Below, in pieces: positions 9,608 to 16,517 of a stretch of 64,000 nt of DNA. Each line of letters starts with the position of its first letter. The stretch's first letter is position 1. A program made the position numbers and the translations under genes. The notes beneath the pieces were generated by a model that saw only the letters and a list, made by a program, of their open reading frames with translations, searched no databases and had not been told where the DNA came from. Source of the DNA: Pelagibaculum spongiae (GTDB lineage Bacteria > Pseudomonadota > Gammaproteobacteria > Enterobacterales > Pelagibaculaceae); NCBI RefSeq assembly GCF_003097315.1, contig NZ_QDDL01000001.1:248001-312000 (forward strand). Direction: 5' to 3'.

Positions 9608-9638
9608 AAAAAAAGCCAACTCAATGAGCTGGCTTTTT
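9608..9638. terminator. Rho-independent terminator after brnQ
   Basis: Stem AAAAAGCCA-CTC / GAG-TGGCTTTTT with one internal mismatch and an AAT loop, followed by T5. The flanking A and T runs let it work in both directions; the minus-strand glycosyltransferase gene also ends nearby. Confidence 0.85.
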
Positions 9639-9687
9639 GTTTACTTAAATTCAAAAAATACAGCAAGTTGGCTAAATGATAAAAACA

Positions 9688-10485
9688 CTATATATCCGCT
9701 GCCCTTAAATTGAACTGAGGCTTTAACCAACTTGTTCCACTATCATCTGGGTCTTTGAACATACCTTTTGGGAAAGCCGAACCGAACTGCAACTCTCCAA
9801 GAGAATTAAATAAATCGGGCATAAATTCTTCAATCACTCTCTTAACCATTCTTGGACCGGTCATACTTGTAGTGCCAATAGTTCGAAAAGCATATGCTGA
9901 AACCGCCGCAGGGTAACTCCTTTTAGCTTCCCAAGATTTTTCCGAACAAAAAGGATCTAAATAATAGTAATACGCAACTTTTTTTAGACATTGATAGAGC
10001 AACTTATTGTTCTCTGAAGCGGCAATTATGGCATTGGAAAACAAGTTTCTGGTCGAAGGTAAAAACATAACTCCCCTAGGAGCAGACAAATCATCTAAAG
10101 AGTAATTTATCTCGACATCTGCATCCATGTATATCCCGCCATAACAGTTCAAAATTAGCAATCGAACTACATCGCTCGCAGCAGCATAATTTCTTAATGG
10201 CCCCCCCAACTCTCGAGCAACGATAGAAGAAATATGTTTTCGAACGCCCTCATCTTCTATCGCACATAAAGCATGCATTGGATCTAGCACCTCCACCTCA
10301 GACATTAACTCTGAAGATATACCGTCCATTCTGGCAATAGTATTATGGAGAACACCTGGGCGATCAGACCATATAAAGAAATTATAATCTGGGTTATCTA
10401 ATATAACCCTTTGCATATTAGCTACGAATATCGGTGAAATGTCTTTCCCGTACCAAACCCAATGAATAAATTTCGGTATTTTCAT
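9688..10485 (-). CDS. DXD-motif glycosyltransferase related to sugar-binding / clostridial-toxin-type catalytic domains
   Basis: 265-aa soluble enzyme predicted to transfer a sugar from a nucleotide-sugar donor. It opens with MKIPKFIHWVWYGK and has NPDYNFFIWSD, then the decisive block YAAASDVVRLLILNCYGGIYMDADVE, where GGIY plus the DAD triplet is the metal/nucleotide-sugar DXD motif shared by the Gly_transf_sug family and the TcdA/TcdB catalytic domain. There is no signal peptide or membrane segment. An in-frame TTG 17 codons upstream exists but the ATG gives the family-like N-terminus. Neither start has a good ribosome-binding site. It stands alone next to an IS66 element, with no other polysaccharide genes, so a role as an effector or toxin is as plausible as glycan synthesis. 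Confidence 0.8.
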   Translation of the reverse strand: MKIPKFIHWVWYGKDISPIFVANMQRVILDNPDYNFFIWSDRPGVLHNTIARMDGISSELMSEVEVLDPMHALCAIEDEGVRKHISSIVARELGGPLRNYAAASDVVRLLILNCYGGIYMDADVEINYSLDDLSAPRGVMFLPSTRNLFSNAIIAASENNKLLYQCLKKVAYYYYLDPFCSEKSWEAKRSYPAAVSAYAFRTIGTTSMTGPRMVKRVIEEFMPDLFNSLGELQFGSAFPKGMFKDPDDSGTSWLKPQFNLRAADI

Positions 10486-10916
10486 AATTGTTAATTTAGG
10501 CTTATCTAAAAAACACTCTTTTTTTAGGCAAGCCAATCACACCCAAGCAGTTAATTTAATCTATTCTTTTAAAGATTATTGAACCACAGGTAAATCAGTT
10601 TACCAGTATAACTGGGTGGTGAGTCACAAACAAATAAAATCGAACCGTGAAAGTTGAATTATTGTAATTTAAAAGACTACATCAGCTTTAAGCGCATTCT
10701 TAGCGAAAACCGGTACCCACAGCTTTTCGGATATTTGAAAACCACACATCTGATTGATTAATGACTGAAGTAGCGATGATAGTTAAGCCAGCAATAGGGT
10801 TGGAGTGAGAAACGACCATTCTAATCACCCGCCTATCTTAAAAACAGGGTCTGAAGGACCTTTTCTGCTTGATCGAGATGAATACGACTCTAGTGTCGTA
10901 AAACGCTTGAAAAGCA
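10486..10916. other. Non-coding spacer between the glycosyltransferase gene and IS66
   Basis: AT-rich, with no credible gene on either strand. Its last 8 bases (10909-10916, GAAAAGCA) are the left copy of the IS66 target-site duplication. Confidence 0.4.
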
Positions 10917-12613
10917 GTAACCATTCAGCATGTCACACCAACCGATCCAATTTCTTCTGAATAAAGTCCGGCCATTTACCCGCAAATAATAACGACAAAG
11001 CCTCCCCAACACCGACCCCATGTTTTTGGCAGGTCGATATATAGCTCCGGATTCTGCAATACGCTTTCACGCCATCCCATGAGCGGAAGCAGCCTGATAT
11101 CTTCTGCTGAACCTTGCTCATACGGAAGTCCCGTTCACCCTGATTATTGGTAAACGGTGCTCGGGTATTACTCATAAACCGCAGCACGTCTGCTTCAAAA
11201 TCCCGCAGCCGTTCTAATAAATTTCTCGATTTACTTCGTGCTAATTTCCCTCGTTTTAATTGACCTTTTTTATCCGCTTTTTTTGGCTCAGGTGCCGGAC
11301 ATTCCCGATCACCTGCTTTTAATATTTTTCGATATCGCTTCACCCATTTTTGACACTGCTTTTCATCCAACTCACCCCCCGCCTCATTGACTGCTGTATT
11401 CATTTCATAAAGCAGATCTTCCATTGCCTTGGCCCACTGCTGGCCATCTTGCTCATGGGCTCGCGCCAATTCACGTACATGATGGGCGTTACACAATACA
11501 TGCAAGCACAGCACAAATCGGTAGTAGCTTTTCCAGTGATCGTGTACCAATAAACCGGTAAATTTAGGCAAGATGTCGATCGCTTCCATTGCCTCGATAC
11601 CTCTTGATTCATGCGCTTCAATCCACGTCCAGCGGTCATTGCTCGCGACATGTAGCCACTTTCGTTTACCATTGATATTGACGCCGGTTTCATCGGCATG
11701 AATCAAATCTCCAGCACGCAAAATAGCCGGTACTAACTGAGCAAATGGCTTCAGTCGATGAAAAGCTTCCTGATTAAAATTGGCAAGGCTACCGGTGCTG
11801 ATTGGCGCATCCAATATCTCAGCGAAGTGCTTTTGAGTCCGTTCATAAGGAATCAGCTGGTAGCTCGACATATAAACCGCGTTGGCTTTAAACTCATTGC
11901 CATATTGTATTGGCCGAGTGACCCCTTGCGGAAACTCAGCAACAAACTGGTTACCCTGCTCGTCTTGTAGAATCTGCGCCCGATATTCGGTGACATATCG
12001 GGTAATACGAACATCAACTACTTGGCGGCTTTCACTGCCAACAACACGGTATTTTCCTTTCGGCAATTGGCTACGATCAATCGTAATATCCAGCACTTCA
12101 TCTGGGTCTTTCACCGGTGATAAATTACTGCCTTTATGGCCAGGCTGCCCGCCTGGGTTTTTATTGCTTTTGGCGCGCGATTTCTTTTCTCGATTAGGAT
12201 CTGCCGATGGCGGAATGCTGGAGTTTTTGCTGTTTAGCCCTTTGCTATCAAGCAATATCTTAACGACGAGCATCAGCATACGAACCATCGCCACCAGTTC
12301 GGGCGGTAAGCGTTTGCTTTTGGCTAACAATCGCTCGGTTTCAGCGATGGTTTTATTAATTTCGATTGAGTCCATGCGGTTATTATCGCACAGGTTTTCA
12401 GGGTGGTTTTTTTGTCTCTGAGGCTTACTGTGGCGACTTTTTAGAAGCGGAATGCTGATGCGCTATTCTGAGCAAAAAACATTGATAATCAGGTGTGTTA
12501 ATAGCAGTTTAATGCGGCGTTTAAGTGGTATTCTGAAAGAGGTGCTTAAATTCGGGAAAATATCAAAAAAACCTGTCAAGCGATTTTTATATTAAATTGT
12601 GCTGAATGGTTAC
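10917..12613 (-). mobile_element. Complete IS66-family insertion sequence with 8-bp target duplication
   Basis: 1697-bp element. The ends are perfect 14-bp inverted repeats: GTAACCATTCAGCA at 10917-10930 and its reverse complement at 12600-12613. The element is flanked by identical 8-bp direct repeats GAAAAGCA at 10909-10916 and 12614-12621, the duplication length known for IS66. It holds a single tnpC-type transposase gene and none of the tnpA/tnpB accessory genes, like the ISBst12-type subgroup. Ends, duplication and gene are all intact, so it is a recent, potentially active insertion. The target looks non-coding. Confidence 0.95.
10933..12375 (-). CDS. IS66-family transposase (TnpC type)
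   Basis: 480-aa DDE transposase. The N-terminal part has a leucine-rich helix and a Lys/Arg-rich linker (NPGGQPGHKGSNL is an IS66 hallmark). The catalytic core has Asp in HADETGVN, Asp in LLVHDHWKSYY and Glu in NNQGERDFRM, with CNAHHVRELARA between the second Asp and the Glu. The C-terminal KVQQKISGCFRSWDGV and YISTCQKHG segments are also family-typical. It starts at ATG 12375 and ends 16 bp inside the left inverted repeat end. It is full length and intact. Confidence 0.95.
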   Translation of the reverse strand: MDSIEINKTIAETERLLAKSKRLPPELVAMVRMLMLVVKILLDSKGLNSKNSSIPPSADPNREKKSRAKSNKNPGGQPGHKGSNLSPVKDPDEVLDITIDRSQLPKGKYRVVGSESRQVVDVRITRYVTEYRAQILQDEQGNQFVAEFPQGVTRPIQYGNEFKANAVYMSSYQLIPYERTQKHFAEILDAPISTGSLANFNQEAFHRLKPFAQLVPAILRAGDLIHADETGVNINGKRKWLHVASNDRWTWIEAHESRGIEAMEAIDILPKFTGLLVHDHWKSYYRFVLCLHVLCNAHHVRELARAHEQDGQQWAKAMEDLLYEMNTAVNEAGGELDEKQCQKWVKRYRKILKAGDRECPAPEPKKADKKGQLKRGKLARSKSRNLLERLRDFEADVLRFMSNTRAPFTNNQGERDFRMSKVQQKISGCFRSWDGVKAYCRIRSYISTCQKHGVGVGEALSLLFAGKWPDFIQKKLDRLV

Positions 12614-12663
12614 GAAAAGCATAAGATTAATTTGGCCAGGATCACTACTTCTATGAGTATTAA

Positions 12664-13050
12664 TTACCGAAGATCGTTTTGAAGCGCAGGACAACGTTTA
12701 ACTTTTTCAGGAGCTGACCTTGAAAGCTTACCGACAAAATTATTAGCAATTTTTTGGGCTTCAACAACCGTTTTAATTCCCGGTGCCAGAAGCACAATTT
12801 TTTCATATGCAGCGATTGCCGCAGTGCTATCACCTGAAATATCTAAGCTCTTGCCTAGAATCAACAAAGCAGGAACTGATACATTGATATCCTCACCGGC
12901 ATATTGAATTGCCATTTCCGCATTCTCAATCGCAGTATAAAAGTCACAATTAATGAACGCTTGGGTGGCAAGCTCCTTTTCTTCTTTACCTGACTTTGAA
13001 CTACAAGCAAGCAAAGATAGCGATAAGATAAAACAAACCAAATGCTTCAT
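12664..13050 (-). CDS. Small TPR-like lipoprotein
   Basis: 128-aa predicted lipoprotein: MKHLVCFILSLSLLACSSK gives a signal peptide with lipobox LLAC. The mature part reads as two or three tetratricopeptide-like helical hairpins (ATQAFINCDFYTAIENAEMAIQYA; ALLILGKSLDISGDSTAAIAAYEKIVLLAPG). The ATG at 13050 has GGAAA 6-7 nt upstream and is preferred to the TTG four codons earlier. No specific function can be assigned. It is 43 bp from the right target duplication of IS66, so its downstream region was probably separated from other DNA by that insertion. Confidence 0.7.
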   Translation of the reverse strand: MKHLVCFILSLSLLACSSKSGKEEKELATQAFINCDFYTAIENAEMAIQYAGEDINVSVPALLILGKSLDISGDSTAAIAAYEKIVLLAPGIKTVVEAQKIANNFVGKLSRSAPEKVKRCPALQNDLR

Positions 13051-13234
13051 AAATATTTCCAATTATTAGAAGCTGGCGCCCGCACCAGTGAGCAGCAAAC
13101 CGTCACCAACCCTGATATTTCTTACTGCAAGTAATCATTACTATCGAAGACAAACTAGAATACTTAACAATTTTTTATAAAATCAACCCGACCACGTATT
13201 AGCATTCCTTTGACTGGTAAGGTTTTTATTTGAT

Positions 13235-13750
13235 TTACTCGCCACCTTTCCTTTGAATGTTAAATTTTTGCACCCAGTTGACGCCGAAATATAAAACACC
13301 ACCTACCAGAGCGCTATACAGACACAGTTGATGCAACGCTTGCGTAGAAATCAGCCCCAACAACACATTGCTAGTTGTCATCGGGAAGAATGGCTCGACA
13401 TCAGAGTGCATAATGCTATCGAGCAATACGTGACTAAATGTGCCAATGAAAGCAGACAAGAAAGCAACCCACCAATAAATTTTAATCTTCCAGTGAGCAT
13501 TAAAACCCAATATGAAAAGACTAACTTCAGATAAGTACTTGCCGGTTAATGCTGAGAATATCGCTATTAAGCTTGCACCCAGATAAGTATGTGAAAAACC
13601 ATGAAGGTGCCCCTCGCCAGATATCATGACGATTAGAGGCTGGATATCCATAACAACCTGCGCCCAGCCAAAAACCATTAAGCTGAAGCTGCCACGCAAC
13701 AATGCTTTGACCACTATTGCGGGTCCCATGTGAAAAGGGGTAAAAGGCAT
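13235..13750 (-). CDS. Multi-pass membrane protein, DUF457/YdjM-like (inner-membrane metal-dependent hydrolase type)
   Basis: 171 aa with about four hydrophobic segments. Conserved-looking histidines are in MPFTPFHMGPA, HLHGFSHTYLG and GTFSHVLLDSIMHSD; this HxG..H and H.LLDS..H pattern is that of the DUF457 membrane metal-hydrolase-like family (YdjM, YfhO-type relatives). The Met at 13750 (AGAGAG just upstream) is preferred over the longer reading frame, whose first 23 residues are polar and low-complexity. No operon partners. The hydrolase assignment is inference from the family only. Confidence 0.65.
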   Translation of the reverse strand: MPFTPFHMGPAIVVKALLRGSFSLMVFGWAQVVMDIQPLIVMISGEGHLHGFSHTYLGASLIAIFSALTGKYLSEVSLFILGFNAHWKIKIYWWVAFLSAFIGTFSHVLLDSIMHSDVEPFFPMTTSNVLLGLISTQALHQLCLYSALVGGVLYFGVNWVQKFNIQRKGGE

Positions 13751-13980
13751 ACGCTCTCTACTTGATGATCCGCTCGATGAAATCGAATATTTAGTTTCAG
13801 CAGTGGGCCCATTACACACTAGAGAAATTACGCGCTAGTGCTAATGCTAATGCTTGTTCAGAATTTTACGTCGATGGTGAGCGCGTTGATGCTAGAACTA
13901 ATAGCACTAACTTAACGAATAAAATCATGTTATTTCAAAAAATTACCTTAATGCAACGCAGTGGATTCACCTCCATGTGA

Positions 13981-14085
13981 CTGGATTCCGCCAATCCCTG
14001 ACGGGATGACGAGCCCAGCGGCATACTCCGAAGCCGTCATTCCGAGCATGGATGCCGGAACCTAGACGCCATGGATGACAACTCA
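13981..14085. repeat. REP-like inverted repeat element
   Basis: Two imperfect inverted arms of about 30 bp (13982-14011, ending CGGGATGACG, and 14034-14065, starting CGTCATTCCG), GC-richer than the surroundings. A related element lies at 19115-19262. Within 100 bp downstream, GACGCTGGAACC occurs twice as a direct repeat (14149-14160 and 14178-14189). The rest of the 13751-14266 spacer shows nothing coding. Confidence 0.6.
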
Positions 14086-14266
14086 GAAGTAATAAATTAA
14101 AATCAGAACTTTTAATTCAAATGCTTATTGCTTAAGTTAGTACCATTGGACGCTGGAACCGGAAACTGGCTTAGCTTGACGCTGGAACCAGCAGGTATGG
14201 ACTTTAACTGAGCAATCTAATGAACCCGCTTACCGAACCAAAGCCTGCTAGCCATAACATTAAAAA

Positions 14267-14683
14267 CTATACCAACATCGCTTTTAACACAGCTTCATAT
14301 TCAGCAGGTATTTCACACATTCCAAAGTTTTTAGTTTTATACCATTTTATAAAATCAGGGTCGGTTATTACTAATGGCGGGTCTAATAATTCAAGCTCAC
14401 CATTTTTTTCATATTCTACTGTATTTTTATAATCAAACTTCCCAAGCCATTTACCACCGGCCTTTCGAAAGCATTCAGTACACTTATAGCGATAAGCAAA
14501 CTGGTAAATATTTTTTCTACCCTGTTTTTCTCTTTCAACTACGTAAATATTCGAACCTTCCGCCGCCAATTCAGCTTCTTTCTTTTTATTGGTGTACGAA
14601 AATGGCACTTTCCGGATTTCTGGATAAAGACTAGTTACAGGCCCCTGATCTTCTGGAATATGCCTTACAATATAAGAACTCAT
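14267..14683 (-). CDS. Protein of unknown function, 138 aa
   Basis: I do not recognise this family. The start is secure: ATG at 14683 with AGAGAGGATCT directly upstream. The protein is soluble, basic to neutral, with no signal peptide, and has one CxxC (YKCTECFRKAGGKW) that could be half of a zinc site. Aromatic and charged residues are spread evenly (KWLGKFDYKNTVEYEKNGELELL, ITDPDFIKWYKTKNF). It stands alone at the left flank of the repeat-bracketed module that carries the STAND nuclease gene. Confidence 0.6.
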   Translation of the reverse strand: MSSYIVRHIPEDQGPVTSLYPEIRKVPFSYTNKKKEAELAAEGSNIYVVEREKQGRKNIYQFAYRYKCTECFRKAGGKWLGKFDYKNTVEYEKNGELELLDPPLVITDPDFIKWYKTKNFGMCEIPAEYEAVLKAMLV

Positions 14684-14700
14684 AGATCCTCTCTAAAAAT

Positions 14701-14915
14701 ATAACTGCCTAATACCATGCATGCTCGATACACTACCAACTCAGCTTACCAGCCACACCAGCAAGGCATTGATTCAAAACAAATTCACCATACTAATTGG
14801 CAACAAACCAAAACAAAAGTCGCATGCGCATTTTGACAAGGTAACAGGTTTCTGGTTATTTCGAAATGCCATTACAGCAACTACATGATTTAAAAACCAA
14901 ACCCCCTTCAACCAT
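14701..14915 (+). repeat. Degenerate direct repeat, copy A (left bracket of STAND module)
   Basis: Collinear with 18888-19100 at a constant offset of 4186-4187 bp. Best conserved parts are ATAAC.GC.TAATA near 14701, ATGCAT.CTCGATA at about 14718, GCATGC at 14823, and TAACAGGTTT..GGTTATTTCGAAA.GCC at about 14842-14870. The remaining 150 bp before the RAYT gene show nothing. Confidence 0.6.
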
Positions 14916-15064
14916 GACGCCTCTGATAACATCAAAATTATTTCCACTAAAGGTAAACCAACAAGAATAGTTACTGAACTGATTATAAGATTAATTTATC
15001 CAACTATTACCATTTATTCGAACGGTGGTTTTTTTTGCGGGGGTACAGTTTTCGCTACATGTTC

Positions 15065-16186
15065 CTATGGATTCTTAAACAATCGATCTGAACCCGAACC
15101 GCCCACCCAAAATTGTTTCAACTGAACCGCATGCTTTCTCAACGATGCCAAACACCCTACTGCCCGGTGGAATTTATTACCGCCTTGGCCCATGGTTTGA
15201 ATCCAAACGGCTTGGTCAATATTCAAACGTTCAATAATTGGCGGTAAAGTATTATCCATTGCAGCTTTTCCTGCACGGATAATCCGTGCAGTTTGGTCAA
15301 CTAGCGTTAAGTAATCTTGATAAGAAAACGGAATATTTTCTTGTAGCCGATCTTTGCTTTTAAATGGCTTTAATTTAGGTTTAATAGCTAAGTTAGCTTT
15401 GGAAGTTTCATTTGATATTACTTCAATATCGGCATCAGCTGGTTTTTTCTCAACCTTAGTATTGCGAAGAATTCGTTGTTGGATTGAAGTATAATCAGAC
15501 TGCTCTGGCGTTTTCGCTATACCTGCGCGCAGCGGGTTTAAATCAACATAAGCCATACAAGTTAAAATGGCTTGTTCATCTAACAAAGCCTGGGCTTTAA
15601 AGCGCCCTTCCCAAAAATGCCCCGTGCATTTATCTTCTTTATTCGCCATTCTTGCTAGTGGTTCATTCAGGCTGCGCATTAACCAACTTAAATCGACCAA
15701 CCGCTGGCGATATTCATCAACAAAACTTTCAACATATTGCAATTCTAACGGCATTAAATTGTCACCCTCTAAATAACGGCGAACCATTTCAGGCCCTTGG
15801 TACACTTTGCACCAACGGCGCAAAACCTCATCACCACTCCAGCTGTTAGCTTTTTCTAAATTAACGCACAGCACCAAATGGTAGTGGTTACTCATTACGG
15901 TATAGCTAGCAATTTCAATAGAAAAAACGTCAGCCAGCAATGCCAAACGCTTAACAATCCAATCTCGGCGGTGCTCAAAGCTTTCACCGGTGTCCGGGTC
16001 AACACCGCATAGCCACGCCTTGCGACATACCCTACTCATGCAGTGGAACCAATGGCAGAACTGAGGATTCATTCCAACACGACGTGGCCCCACCTTGGCA
16101 ATTTCAACCGTGTCGGTATAACGTCGACCAAAATCAAAGGTCTGATCAGAATGAGGTTTAGCAGAATTAAAATGGTGACCTGTCAT
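15065..16186 (-). CDS. REP-associated tyrosine transposase (Y1/HUH superfamily)
   Basis: 373-aa HUH single-strand transposase of the IS200-like Y1 superfamily, RAYT type. Key segments: HCMSRVCRKAWLCG near the N-terminus, the metal-binding pair in MSNHYHLVL (HYH motif), and CTGHFWEGRFKAQALLDEQAILTCMAYVDLNPLRAG, which carries the nucleophilic Tyr. The C-terminal 130 residues are variable. RAYTs are domesticated, single-copy genes that mobilise REP repeats rather than IS elements, and a cluster of short repeats directly upstream (16193-16487) fits that. A second, distinct RAYT is at 59502-60605. Confidence 0.88.
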   Translation of the reverse strand: MTGHHFNSAKPHSDQTFDFGRRYTDTVEIAKVGPRRVGMNPQFCHWFHCMSRVCRKAWLCGVDPDTGESFEHRRDWIVKRLALLADVFSIEIASYTVMSNHYHLVLCVNLEKANSWSGDEVLRRWCKVYQGPEMVRRYLEGDNLMPLELQYVESFVDEYRQRLVDLSWLMRSLNEPLARMANKEDKCTGHFWEGRFKAQALLDEQAILTCMAYVDLNPLRAGIAKTPEQSDYTSIQQRILRNTKVEKKPADADIEVISNETSKANLAIKPKLKPFKSKDRLQENIPFSYQDYLTLVDQTARIIRAGKAAMDNTLPPIIERLNIDQAVWIQTMGQGGNKFHRAVGCLASLRKHAVQLKQFWVGGSGSDRLFKNP

Positions 16187-16192
16187 AGCACC

Positions 16193-16487
16193 GCATACCT
16201 ACGCTATTGAAGTTTAGGTAGCATATAAAACAAAAACCCCTCTGTGAAATTAAAAGAATTAATTCGCAGCGGAGCTTTATAAATCAATTTATGCCTGGCA
16301 GATATTTTTGGCATACCTACGCTATTGAAGTTTAGGTAGCATATAAAAGAAAAAACCCGCCGAGAAATCAAAATAATTAATCCCAACCAGGGCTTCATCA
16401 ATTAATTTATGCCTGGCAGATATTTTTGTAAATCAATTTATGCCTGGCAGATATTTTTAGTGTTAATCAATTTATGCCTGGCAGATA
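16193..16487. repeat. Nested repeat cluster upstream of the RAYT gene
   Basis: Two tandem copies of a 118-bp unit (16193-16310 and 16311-16428). Each starts GCATACCTACGCTATTGAAG, contains TACCTA...TAGGTA inverted arms, and ends with a 27-bp word around ATTTATGCCTGGCAGATA. That word occurs four times in all (about 16283, 16400, 16432 and 16466) and has TGCCTGGCA as its palindromic core. Read on the minus strand, the unit head contains GTAGGT, the GTAG tetranucleotide known to mark REPs used by RAYTs. Confidence 0.75.
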
Positions 16488-16517
16488 ATCAATTTAAAAC
16501 GGACATTGAAATCAGGC

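Noticed and set aside
14220..14432. 70-aa plus-strand frame
   Set aside because: Overlaps the better supported minus-strand gene at 14267-14683, which has a good ribosome-binding site.
16204..16401. 65-aa minus-strand frame over the repeats
   Set aside because: It reads the tandem repeat twice (FSFICYLNFNS and FLFYMLPKLQ segments) and has no gene-like features.
16193..16487. CRISPR array
   Set aside because: Four repeat words with irregular spacing and no unique spacers of constant size; no cas genes. REP-type cluster explains it better.
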